Shown: one piece after another, positions 1-7,460 of the stretch | How the letters are laid out: the number at the start of each line of letters is the position of its first letter | How positions within the stretch are numbered: position 1 is the first letter of the stretch | Source of the DNA: SIG587 sp045544035 | GTDB lineage: Bacteria; Bacillota; Clostridia; Oscillospirales; Acutalibacteraceae | DNA length: 54,392 bases | Assembly (NCBI GenBank): GCA_045544035.1 | Contig: JAZPYE010000020.1 | Coordinates: forward strand, 1 to 54,392 | Direction of reading: 5' to 3' | Notes under the pieces: model-generated | Databases searched by the model: none | Told to the model about the DNA's origin: nothing | The model's input: only the letters and a program-made list of their open reading frames with translations | Translations under genes and position numbers: made by a program

Positions 1-59
1 AAATTATTTTATCATACTTTGTTTAATAATACAATATTTAAAAGAAATAAAAAATTAAC

Positions 60-130
60 ACCCCACTAAAATGAGGTGGTTATCTTTGGCACCGCAAGAG
101 GGTAACCTTGGTTCGAGTCCCATTCGTCAT
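60..130 (+). other. tRNA-like remnant (degenerate)
   Basis: A TTCGAGT T-loop-like sequence preceded by a GG and followed by CCC lies at about 112-122. The flanking arms do not pair properly, and no acceptor stem, anticodon arm or CCA can be drawn. It may be the decayed 3' part of a tRNA next to the intact tRNA-Leu. It could also be chance. The remaining bases 1-60 are AT-rich with no gene visible. Confidence 0.2.
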
Positions 131-141
131 AACAAAAACTA

Positions 142-165
142 AACGCCCCGCAAAAGCGGAGCGTT
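142..165 (-). terminator. Terminator of tRNA-Leu
   Basis: A 10-bp stem with one mismatch (142-151 with 156-165) and an AAAA loop lies just past the 3' end of the minus-strand tRNA-Leu. On the minus strand it is followed by a T-containing tract. T residues also follow on the plus side, so it could work both ways. Confidence 0.65.
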
Positions 166-172
166 CATTTTT

Positions 173-259
173 TGGTGCCGGTGGTGGGACTCGAACCCAC
201 ACGATGTCGCCATCAACGGATTTTGAGTCCGTCACGTCTGCCAATTCCATCACACCGGC
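173..259 (-). tRNA. tRNA-Leu (anticodon CAA)
   Basis: This is a class II tRNA with a long variable arm, read on the minus strand. The acceptor stem GCCGGTG pairs with CACCGGC, followed by discriminator A and an encoded CCA. The anticodon loop CTCAAAA gives CAA, which reads UUG leucine codons. The T-arm holds GGTTCGAGTCC. A promoter lies just upstream at 275-303 and a hairpin terminator just downstream. Confidence 0.95.
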
Positions 260-274
260 AAAGGTACGAGAGTA

Positions 275-303
275 ATTATACAAAATTTTTTTCATAAAAT
301 CAA
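275..303 (-). promoter_or_regulatory. Sigma-A promoter of tRNA-Leu
   Basis: On the minus strand, -35 TTGATT (298-303) and -10 TATAAT (275-280) are separated by exactly 17 bp. This places the start of transcription a few bases before the tRNA 5' end at 259. Confidence 0.7.
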
Positions 304-322
304 GTGTTTTTTACATTAAAAC

Positions 323-350
323 AAAAGATGCGGTTAAAACCGCATCTTTT
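323..350 (-). terminator. Terminator of the penicillin-binding protein gene
   Basis: A perfect 11-bp stem (323-333 with 340-350, loop TTAAAA) begins 10 bases after the stop codon of the minus-strand PBP gene. Its GC-rich core and terminal T residues on the minus strand fit an intrinsic terminator. Confidence 0.7.
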
Positions 351-359
351 ATTTCTTTT

Positions 360-2873
360 TTATGCTGCTTCCTGTAAATTAGTGTTGGTGTCTTCCGAAG
401 AATCCTGGGACTCTGATGTTGTAGTATCGGAACTAGTAGCACTTGCGGTCGTGGAAACAGTAGAACTTGTAACCGAAGAAGTATCTACAGAGTTTGTCGA
501 GGATGTTTCAGAAGATGTTGAAGGTGCAGATGATGTTACTGATGTTGTCGAGGAAGTATCAGTAGAACTTGTTGACGATGTTTCGGAAGATGTTGTTGAT
601 GAGGTTGAAGATGTGTCAGTGGTTGGTTTTAAGGGCTTTGTAGGGTCAGCCTCATCAAGAATTGTACCGTTGTGTTTTGTGCAGGCAGGCATATAACTTG
701 TTTTGTAATAACCAATGTCCAAAGAAGTACAACCCGTGGTTGCAACGCCGCCTGTTTCGGTGCAATAATATCGTGTGGTGACAAATTCGCTGGTTTCATA
801 AGAATTTGAAGGCAACTTGCTATGGAGCTTCGACATTACATTTCCCCATAGCATTTTAGCCATACTTGCATTAGGAACTTCCATAAGCTCATCAAAGCCG
901 CACCAAGCAGAAGCAACATAGTATGGTGTACCACCAGAAAGCCAAACATCGTTTGCCTGGTCGGCAGTACCTGTCTTGGCAAAAATTTTCATATGAGGAA
1001 CATACTGCGCCATTACAGCACCTGTACCTTCGTTGTAAACAACGTTTTGAAGCATTTTGTTCATAATTGTTGCGGTATCCTCGCTAATAGCGGCAACAGG
1101 TTTATAATCAGTATTAGAGAGAACAATCTCACCCTTTTGGTCAAGCACCTCATAGTAGGTTGTAGGCTCATAATACTTACCGCCGTTGCCGAAAATTGCA
1201 AAGGCAGCAGCTGACTGCATCGTGGTAAGGCCGGTGTAGGTACCACCCATTCCGAGAGAAGCGAAGTTCATATCCTGTTCGACAAGATTTGTGATTCCTA
1301 ATTTTTCTTTAAGGAAATTGAAGGAGTTTTGAATCCCCATAGATTCAATGAGATAAACAGGAATAGTATTTGAGGACTGTTCGAGGGCGTATCTTGCAGG
1401 TATATCGCCCCAGTTGCCACCGTACCAGTTGTTGGGTGCCCAATCGCCAAAATATTTTCTATGATCCTTAACAAAGGAGGAATAGGTAATCATATTTTTC
1501 TCAAGGGCAGGTGCATAGGCGGAAAGTGGCTTAATTGATGAGCCGGGCTGTCGGAAAGACATCGTTGCGCGATTTAGACCACGATTTTCGGTTTTTTCAC
1601 CGAAGCCGCCGCAAATTGCAACAACATGACCCGAATAGTCCATAATTGTCATTGAACCCTGCAGGCGTTGTTCATTGCCCGCTTTATCCTTTTTAGTGAC
1701 CTTGAATTTATCGCTTTGCATTGTTTCTTCAAGAATAGTTTGAGCGTTTAAATCAAGGGTAGAATAAATCTGATAGCCTGCATTAAAGAATTTATTTTCA
1801 GCATAGGCACGGTCGTAACCGTATTCCTCAACTAAATCATCAACAATTTCATCAATAAGCGTATCAACAAAATATGAATAAACATCATCCTCGTTAAGAT
1901 TTTCCTTCTTGGCAACAATAACAATTTCCTCAGCCTTTGCCTGCTCCATTTCTTCCTGTGTGATGTAACCCTGGGAATACATTTCATTTAAAACAATTTC
2001 TCGGCGTTCTTTGTTGTTTATTGGGTTTTCATCGGGTCGATAGTATTCAGGAAGGTTAATAACCGCCGCAAGGCAGGCGCATTCGGCAAGGGTTAAATCC
2101 TTGGCCGATTTGTTAAAGTAATAGTTAGAAGCAACCTCGGCGCCATACATACCGTTAGCCATTGCAACGGTGTTAATGTAACATTCCAAAATAACATCCT
2201 TTGAGTTGTTGCTCTCAAGGTAGTGAGCACGCATAATCTCACGAATTTTACGGCTTGCATTTTGGGTGCGGTCATCGGTAATATTCTTAACAAGCTGTTG
2301 GGTTATGGTAGAGCCGCCGTATTTCGAAGAGAAATGAAAAATCTCATTGGCAAAGGCACTTATGGTGCGGCCCCAGTCAACACCGTCATGTTCGCGGAAA
2401 TCCTTGTCCTCAATGGCTACGATTGCATCCTTAAGGTTTTGAGGAATTTCGCCCTCATCATCCGAAATCCAAATTCGGTTATCTCCGCCGTGAATTCTTT
2501 GATATTCAACAAACTCACCTGTTTTACTGTCTTTACAATAGATAGTCGTTGTAAAGTTTAAAGAAAGCTCATCTAAATCACCGACCATAGAATAATCAAT
2601 GAATCCAAAGACATAGATAAGAAAGCCGCCGATAACAAGGCAACAGGTTATTGCGCCGATTAAAAAGGTTGTCAAAAGAACCTTCAGCACGGTTCCTTTT
2701 TTGGTTTTCTTTTTCTTGCCCTTTTTAGTATCGTTTTGAGTTTGCGCACTTTTGGAAGAAAAACTGCTTAAATCAAAAGCATCATTTTCTTCTGTGGTGC
2801 TGGAAATGTCAAGATAATCTTGAGGATTATTTTCGGTATTAAATTCTTCATTAGTAAAGTTATTATTTTCCAA
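360..2873 (-). CDS. Class A penicillin-binding protein (PBP1A-type transglycosylase/transpeptidase)
   Basis: This bifunctional enzyme polymerises lipid II into glycan strands and cross-links the stem peptides at the outer face of the membrane. The TTG start at 2873 is preceded by a GAGGTG ribosome site and gives 837 aa; the reading frame stays open upstream without a site. The N-terminus is cytoplasmic with a lysine-rich stretch (about 50-59), then one membrane anchor (63-90). The GT51 domain shows IVAIEDKDF (catalytic Glu about 155) and GGSTITQQLVKN (about 187-198). The transpeptidase domain shows SSIKPL (SxxK), SSNT (SxN) and KTGTAD (KTG). The last 75 or so residues are a Ser/Thr-rich tail, which is low-complexity and of unknown use. 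The gene appears monocistronic. The family assignment is firm; the exact paralogue is not. Confidence 0.93.
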   Translation of the reverse strand: MENNNFTNEEFNTENNPQDYLDISSTTEENDAFDLSSFSSKSAQTQNDTKKGKKKKTKKGTVLKVLLTTFLIGAITCCLVIGGFLIYVFGFIDYSMVGDLDELSLNFTTTIYCKDSKTGEFVEYQRIHGGDNRIWISDDEGEIPQNLKDAIVAIEDKDFREHDGVDWGRTISAFANEIFHFSSKYGGSTITQQLVKNITDDRTQNASRKIREIMRAHYLESNNSKDVILECYINTVAMANGMYGAEVASNYYFNKSAKDLTLAECACLAAVINLPEYYRPDENPINNKERREIVLNEMYSQGYITQEEMEQAKAEEIVIVAKKENLNEDDVYSYFVDTLIDEIVDDLVEEYGYDRAYAENKFFNAGYQIYSTLDLNAQTILEETMQSDKFKVTKKDKAGNEQRLQGSMTIMDYSGHVVAICGGFGEKTENRGLNRATMSFRQPGSSIKPLSAYAPALEKNMITYSSFVKDHRKYFGDWAPNNWYGGNWGDIPARYALEQSSNTIPVYLIESMGIQNSFNFLKEKLGITNLVEQDMNFASLGMGGTYTGLTTMQSAAAFAIFGNGGKYYEPTTYYEVLDQKGEIVLSNTDYKPVAAISEDTATIMNKMLQNVVYNEGTGAVMAQYVPHMKIFAKTGTADQANDVWLSGGTPYYVASAWCGFDELMEVPNASMAKMLWGNVMSKLHSKLPSNSYETSEFVTTRYYCTETGGVATTGCTSLDIGYYKTSYMPACTKHNGTILDEADPTKPLKPTTDTSSTSSTTSSETSSTSSTDTSSTTSVTSSAPSTSSETSSTNSVDTSSVTSSTVSTTASATSSDTTTSESQDSSEDTNTNLQEAA

Positions 2874-3022
2874 AATGCTTTCACCTCGCTGTGAACGAAT
2901 AAAATACTGCCTAAAATGGCAAAATATATTATAACACAAAATTGGCAAAAAGTAGTTACAATTTTTTCATCTTTTATAATTTTTTTAAAAAAGGACTGTT
3001 TTATACGAAAAAAAGAGGTGTA

Positions 3023-3301
3023 ATTATCACAATAGCCGTGATTTTTGCGGTTGTGGCACTAAGTGCAATAATAACCAAAACCCTGTTAGATGAAAAATTT
3101 GACAATAATGGTACTGCAAATGAGTACACCCTCAAAGCTTACGGTGATTTTTTGGCGCTTTATGAAGGAGAAAAGCTTGAGGAGATTTATGAAGAAATTG
3201 TTATATCCTCTCTCCCTGCTCTTGACCGTGAAAAATTTATAAACGGTGTCACGGTTAAGGATATTGAAAAGCTGGATGAAATTTTGGAAGATTTTGAGTA
3301 A
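3023..3301 (+). CDS. BofC C-terminal-domain-like small membrane protein
   Basis: This is a short protein (about 91-92 aa) with one N-terminal membrane segment followed by a small extracytoplasmic domain. The segment YTLKAYGDFLALYEG, then SSLPALDREKF and a C-terminal NGVTVKDIEKLDEILEDFE, resembles the BofC C-terminal domain found in many spore-forming Clostridia. There BofC modulates forespore-to-mother-cell signalling; the role here is inferred. The start is uncertain. The ribosome site AGAGGTG (3014-3020) is followed only by ATT (3023), ATC (3026) or ATA (3032) in frame, so a non-canonical start is suggested. The next GTG (3039) is too far away. A TATAAT lies near 2970. Confidence 0.6.
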   Translation: MITIAVIFAVVALSAIITKTLLDEKFDNNGTANEYTLKAYGDFLALYEGEKLEEIYEEIVISSLPALDREKFINGVTVKDIEKLDEILEDFE

Positions 3302-3306
3302 AGTTA

Positions 3307-3335
3307 TTGCAAAAATTTGTTTTTAACATTATAAT
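3307..3335 (+). promoter_or_regulatory. Sigma-A promoter before the DUF4364 gene
   Basis: -35 TTGCAA (3307-3312) and -10 TATAAT (3330-3335) are separated by 17 bp, about 35 bases before the TTG start at 3371. Confidence 0.65.
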
Positions 3336-3370
3336 AAAACCAAAGGTAAATTTCTTTAGGAGTTGTTATT

Positions 3371-3919
3371 TTGGAAAAAAATGCAATGACCGCCGGAGTT
3401 GCTCGTGGCGGGCTTATAAGCACAACGCAAATTCGCGCTTTAATTTGTTATATTTTTGATGCAATACCCGACCCTGTTCCGGGTCAAAAACTTGCCGATA
3501 TGCTGTTTTATGAAGGCCTTGCAAACTGTTTTGAGGTTAATGATTCCATCGCTTTTCTCGAAAAACAAGGTCACATTAGGCTTGTTGATAGAGCTGAGGA
3601 CACCTACACCATAACCAATACGGGCAAAAGCATTGCCAAAACCCTCGGCAGTGATGTTCCCTTCACGGTTAGAGAGCGAGCATACACCATTGCTTTACAG
3701 CTTGTTTCCCGAATTAGAAATACAAAAGAAACTGATATCAGCATTTCTTCGGAAAACGGAACTACCTATATTACCTGCTCGGCGCTTGATGGTGAAAAGC
3801 CGTTTATGAGTGTTAAGTTGCTTGTTTCTGATGAAGCCCAGGCTCGCTTTATTCAAGAAAAATTTATTGATGACCCAACAAAAATTTATTCGGGAATTAT
3901 TGATTTACTTACAAAATAG
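3371..3919 (+). CDS. DUF4364 family protein, predicted winged-helix regulator
   Basis: This 182-aa protein starts at TTG (3371) with a TAGGAG site. The N-terminal half reads as a winged helix: LISTTQIRALICYIFDAI is followed by a recognition-like segment and a YTITNTGKSIAKTL wing/linker. The C-terminal half is a beta-rich domain. Length and layout match DUF4364 (PF14277), which is common in Clostridia and has no established function. It has its own promoter at 3307-3335 and converges on the zinc-ribbon gene. A role in DNA binding is inference from the fold-like pattern only. Confidence 0.75.
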   Translation: MEKNAMTAGVARGGLISTTQIRALICYIFDAIPDPVPGQKLADMLFYEGLANCFEVNDSIAFLEKQGHIRLVDRAEDTYTITNTGKSIAKTLGSDVPFTVRERAYTIALQLVSRIRNTKETDISISSENGTTYITCSALDGEKPFMSVKLLVSDEAQARFIQEKFIDDPTKIYSGIIDLLTK

Positions 3920-3934
3920 AAAAACAAAAGTAAA

Positions 3935-3964
3935 ACCGCCTATACCTCACTTGGTATAGGCGGT
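3935..3964 (-). terminator. Terminator between convergent genes
   Basis: A perfect 12-bp stem (3935-3946 with 3953-3964) lies between the DUF4364 stop at 3919 and the zinc-ribbon stop at 3987. The T-rich tract follows on the minus strand, so it mainly ends the zinc-ribbon transcript. It may also stop read-through from the plus side. Confidence 0.7.
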
Positions 3965-3986
3965 AAAATATTTACTGAAAAATATT

Positions 3987-4283
3987 TTATTCTGTGTCGG
4001 CTGCTGTTTCTTGTTCTTTCATTTTTGCGAAGCATTCGCTGCAATAAACGGGACGGTCATCACGAGGAATGAAGGGAACCTTTGCAACGCCACCACAGGC
4101 ATTACAAACAGCTTCGTGCATTTCTCTAGGTGCTCTACCTGCATTCTTTCTCTTGTCACGGCAGGGCTTGCAGCGCTGGGGTTCGTTTACAAAGCCTTTG
4201 GACTCATAGAATTCCTGCTCTCTAGCAGTGAAAACAAATTCCTCGCCACAGTCTTTGCAAGTTAGGGTCTTGTCTTCGAACAT
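3987..4283 (-). CDS. Zinc-ribbon protein (two CxxC pairs)
   Basis: This 98-aa protein has a GAGAGG site before ATG 4283. Two small metal-binding modules are visible. The first has CKDCGEEF and RCKPCRD about 30 residues apart. The second has CNACGG and YCSECF. This matches the small zinc-ribbon (PF13451-type) proteins common in Firmicutes, often called 'zinc-ribbon domain containing protein'. Their function is unknown; a nucleic-acid or protein-binding role is assumed from the fold. It lies downstream of the sigma factor gene on the same strand, 102 bases away with no clear terminator between, so co-transcription is possible. The C-terminal end is acidic. Confidence 0.75.
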   Translation of the reverse strand: MFEDKTLTCKDCGEEFVFTAREQEFYESKGFVNEPQRCKPCRDKRKNAGRAPREMHEAVCNACGGVAKVPFIPRDDRPVYCSECFAKMKEQETAADTE

Positions 4284-4385
4284 GTTTTGTACCTCTCTCG
4301 ATATGTTTGTTTTCGCCCCGGACGGGATTACACCGACATCTTTTAAAAAACGCTCTAAAATTAAGCTACATGGGCATATATAACA

Positions 4386-4970
4386 CTAACGGTTGTCCGT
4401 TAATTGTGTCTTTATTTTCCTGCGCAAACGGCACAGGGCGTTACTGATTGATTTTTCACTGACATTAAGGTTTTCGGAAATGGCGTTAACCGAATAGCCT
4501 TGAAGCGAAGCCAAAAAAACTTTGTATTCAAAATCAGACAAAATATTTTTGATGTTTGAATAAATTCCCTCAATGCTCTCTCTTTCAATCATCAATGCTT
4601 CGGGTGTCGTTACTACGGTAACCGATTTATCATCGATAGAGGAAATTAAATTTTCGGGAATTCTTCTTTTTCGGTTTTTGTGCTTAATAAGTGTCAAAAT
4701 TGCATTTGAAACGCAGGTTTTTGCGTAACTCACAAATGAAGATGTTGAAAAATCATAGGTTATTGCCGCTTGATAAAGGGCGATAAGACCCTCCTGAACA
4801 AAATCATCCAGCTCAATGTCAGCTACACTATAACGGGCGGCTTTATTGTGAACAAGCTTTACATAACGAGAAAAGAGGGATTGCAAGAACTCATTGTTTC
4901 CGCTTTGAATTCCCCTAATTATATCATCATCCGACAAATTTTTGTGATTATCAACAAAAATACTATACAT
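4386..4970 (-). CDS. sigH: RNA polymerase sigma-70 family factor, SigH-like
   Basis: This 194-aa sigma factor has regions 2 and 4 but no region 1 or 3 of full size. Region 2 shows DDDIIRGIQSGN, then DDFVQEGLIALYQAA (core-binding and -10 recognition helices). Region 4 ends with FLASLQGYSVNAISENLNVSEKSISNALCRLRRK, a helix-turn-helix for the -35 element. Length, the FVQEG motif and the KxIxNALxRxRRK ending fit SigH (Spo0H), which drives the transition to sporulation and competence in Firmicutes. It is not in the usual rlmB-secE-nusG neighbourhood, so it could be another SigH-like factor. The ribosome site before ATG 4970 is weak. Confidence 0.75.
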   Translation of the reverse strand: MYSIFVDNHKNLSDDDIIRGIQSGNNEFLQSLFSRYVKLVHNKAARYSVADIELDDFVQEGLIALYQAAITYDFSTSSFVSYAKTCVSNAILTLIKHKNRKRRIPENLISSIDDKSVTVVTTPEALMIERESIEGIYSNIKNILSDFEYKVFLASLQGYSVNAISENLNVSEKSISNALCRLRRKIKTQLTDNR

Positions 4971-5053
4971 TTATGCACCAACATAGTAATGACTAACAAT
5001 AACTATACACATGATATATCAATAACTCTATTTTGTCAAGCACTTTATTTTTA

Positions 5054-5082
5054 TTGACATATTATGGGAAAAGGATTATTAT
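5054..5082 (+). promoter_or_regulatory. Sigma-A promoter of the phosphohexomutase gene
   Basis: Consensus -35 TTGACA (5054-5059), a 17-bp spacer and -10 TATTAT (5077-5082). The ribosome site AAGGAGG (5095-5101) follows, which shows that the protein starts at 5109 and not at the upstream in-frame ATG at 5064. Confidence 0.8.
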
Positions 5083-5108
5083 ATTTATTAGGACAAGGAG
5101 GTCTTTAT

Positions 5109-6818
5109 ATGTATAATAAAGAGTATTCACTTTGGTGTCAGCGCGCCACCAAGGACCCTGATGTCGTTCGAGAGCTCAAAGAACTAGAAAACAATGAAGA
5201 AGCAAAAAAAGAGGCTTTTTACAAAAATCTAGAGTTTGGTACCGGTGGACTTCGCGGTGTTATCGGCGCAGGCACAAACCGCATGAACGTTTACACGGTT
5301 GCGAAAGCCACGCAGGGTCTTGCGGCATACGTTAATTCCGTTTCAAAAAACGGTAAGGTTGCCGTTGCTTATGATAGCAGAATTAAATCCGATGTTTTTG
5401 CTAAAACAACTGCCGAAGTTTTGGCAGCCAACGGAATTAAGGTTTACATCTATCCCGAATTAATGCCTACCCCAATGCTTTCGTTTGCTGTAAGACATTA
5501 TTCCTGTGATGCAGGTGTTGTAATTACTGCAAGTCATAACCCCGCAAAATATAACGGTTATAAGGCTTACGGTCCTGATGGTTGTCAATTAACCCTTGAG
5601 GCTGCGGAATATGTCCTTAGCATTATGAATAAGGTTAACATTTTTGATGGAGTTAAATCGGTTGATTTTGATACTGCCGTTAAAGAAGGAAAAATCGAAT
5701 ATATTACTCAGGATGCAATAGAATGTTATCTTGATGAGGTTCAAAAGTGCAGTGTTGCCGACAAAGATTTAGACCTTAGTGACCTTAAGGTTATTTATAC
5801 CCCCATTCACGGCAGCGGTAATAAACCTGTTCGTGCAATTCTTAAAAGAATCGGCATTGAAAACGTAACCGTTGTTAAAGAGCAGGAAAAACCTGATGGC
5901 AACTTCCCCACTGCTCCCTACCCCAACCCTGAAATTCGCCAGCCATTTGAAATTGCACTTAAAATGGCCGAAGAAATTTGTCCTGACATTCTTTTGGCAA
6001 CCGACCCTGACTGTGACCGAGTTGGAATTGCCGTTCACCACGAGGGCGAATTTAAGCTTTTAACGGGTAATGATGTTGGCATTTTGCTCCTTGATTATAT
6101 TTGCAAACAGCGCACCAAAAATGGAACGATGCCAAAAAAACCTGTTGCAGTTAAAACCATTGTTACAAGTGAAATGTGCCGTGGAATTTGCAAAGATTTC
6201 GGCGTTGAACTTATTGATGTTTTAACAGGCTTTAAGTTCATCGGCGAACAAATCGGTTTGCTTGAGGAAAAAGGCGAAGAAGACCGTTATATCTTTGGAT
6301 TTGAAGAGAGCTACGGTTACCTTGCAGGAAGCTACGTTCGTGATAAGGATGCTGTTATCGGCTCAATGCTAATTTGCGAAATGACCGCATATTATAAAAA
6401 TAAGGGCATGACCCTTGTGGATGCTCTTAACGCCCTTTTTGAAAAATACGGTTATTACATTTGCGCACAGTCCTCCTTCGCTTTTGAGGGCATTAGCGGA
6501 ATGGAAAAGATGCAAAGCATTATGAATGAGCTTCGCACAAACTCACCAAAGGAGCTTTGTGGCGTTAAAATTACCGAGATTTGCGATTATGAGTTGTCGG
6601 TTAAAAAAGACCTTGTAAACGGCAAGGAAAGCGTTATAACCCTTCCAAAATCAAATGTTCTCGGTTTCACACTTGAAAACGGTTGCGGATTTATTGTTCG
6701 CCCCTCCGGCACAGAGCCTAAGATTAAGATTTATTTCTCTTCTGTTGCTGATACTTTTGAGGCATCAAATGCAAACATCGATGAAATGAAACAAGGTTGC
6801 ACCGTTTGGTTTAAATAA
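5109..6818 (+). CDS. Phospho-sugar mutase (phosphoglucomutase/phosphomannomutase family)
   Basis: This 569-aa alpha-D-phosphohexomutase interconverts hexose 1- and 6-phosphates through a phosphoserine enzyme. The start at 5109 is fixed by AAGGAGG at 5095 and by the promoter, which overlaps the longer frame. Motifs in order: TASHNP (phosphoserine Ser142), DPDCDRVGIA (Mg2+ loop), GFEESYGY (sugar specificity loop) and RPSGTEPK (phosphate-binding loop). Length near 570 fits the PgcA-type phosphoglucomutases of Firmicutes, which feed UDP-glucose and glycolipid synthesis. Some members favour mannose phosphate or ribose phosphate, so the substrate is not certain. The gene is monocistronic, with a terminator at 6831-6857. 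Confidence 0.9.
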   Translation: MYNKEYSLWCQRATKDPDVVRELKELENNEEAKKEAFYKNLEFGTGGLRGVIGAGTNRMNVYTVAKATQGLAAYVNSVSKNGKVAVAYDSRIKSDVFAKTTAEVLAANGIKVYIYPELMPTPMLSFAVRHYSCDAGVVITASHNPAKYNGYKAYGPDGCQLTLEAAEYVLSIMNKVNIFDGVKSVDFDTAVKEGKIEYITQDAIECYLDEVQKCSVADKDLDLSDLKVIYTPIHGSGNKPVRAILKRIGIENVTVVKEQEKPDGNFPTAPYPNPEIRQPFEIALKMAEEICPDILLATDPDCDRVGIAVHHEGEFKLLTGNDVGILLLDYICKQRTKNGTMPKKPVAVKTIVTSEMCRGICKDFGVELIDVLTGFKFIGEQIGLLEEKGEEDRYIFGFEESYGYLAGSYVRDKDAVIGSMLICEMTAYYKNKGMTLVDALNALFEKYGYYICAQSSFAFEGISGMEKMQSIMNELRTNSPKELCGVKITEICDYELSVKKDLVNGKESVITLPKSNVLGFTLENGCGFIVRPSGTEPKIKIYFSSVADTFEASNANIDEMKQGCTVWFK

Positions 6819-6830
6819 AACAAAAATTAA

Positions 6831-6857
6831 AACACCTCTGCAAAAAGCAGAGGTGTT
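6831..6857 (+). terminator. Bidirectional terminator
   Basis: A perfect 11-bp stem (6831-6841 with 6847-6857), loop AAAAA, is followed by a run of T to 6862. It lies between the convergent phosphohexomutase and engB genes. A-rich sequence on the left gives T's on the minus strand too. Confidence 0.85.
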
Positions 6858-6864
6858 TTTTTAC

Positions 6865-7446
6865 TTAAATGAGCGATTCTAAATATTGTCTTAGTTCTTG
6901 AACACCGTCTCCGTTAAGTGATGAAAAAGTAAAAATTTTGCAGTCAGGCAGAATTTCTCTCACTATACTGCTTATTTCTTCCTCCATCTTTAAAAACTCG
7001 CTACGGTTTAATTTATCGCTTTTTGTGAGAATTACCGAGCACGGAATGTCCATTGCTTTTAAAAATTCAAGCATAGTAATATCAAAATCGCCGGGCTTGT
7101 GGCGCATATCAATAAGCTGAAACACATTTTTAATGTTTCTGCCTGATTTGAAATAACCTTCCATTAAGGTTGACCAACGGTCTTTCTCGGTAAAAGGAAC
7201 CTTAGCGTAGCCATAACCCGGTAAATCTACAAGGCGCGCACAGTCAAGCTTATAAAAATTAATTGTAACTGTTTTGCCGGGCTTCGTACTTACTCTTGCA
7301 AGATTTTTTCGACCTAATAAGCGGTTTATTAGAGATGATTTACCAACATTTGATTTACCCGAAAAGCAAATTTCTGGCAGGTCGGATTTTGTAAGCTGTT
7401 CAAAGGTTCCAAAAGCCTGTTCAAAAATAGCCGAATTATAATTCAT
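6865..7446 (-). CDS. engB: Ribosome biogenesis GTPase YsxC/EngB
   Basis: This 193-aa TRAFAC GTPase is needed for late 50S subunit assembly. G1 is GKSNVGKSS (30-38), G2 lies around the KPGKT threonine, G3 is DLPGYG, G4 is TKSD and G5 is FSS. The length is standard for the family. It lies 14 bases downstream of lon on the same strand, the conserved lon-ysxC pairing of Firmicutes, so the two are almost certainly co-transcribed. Confidence 0.95.
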   Translation of the reverse strand: MNYNSAIFEQAFGTFEQLTKSDLPEICFSGKSNVGKSSLINRLLGRKNLARVSTKPGKTVTINFYKLDCARLVDLPGYGYAKVPFTEKDRWSTLMEGYFKSGRNIKNVFQLIDMRHKPGDFDITMLEFLKAMDIPCSVILTKSDKLNRSEFLKMEEEISSIVREILPDCKIFTFSSLNGDGVQELRQYLESLI

Positions 7447-7460
7447 TTTTGCCTCCCATT

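Noticed and set aside
304..696. Plus-strand 130-codon frame rich in Val/Glu/Asp
   Set aside because: It is the antisense of the Ser/Thr-rich tail of the penicillin-binding protein; composition mirrors that repeat and there is no ribosome site.
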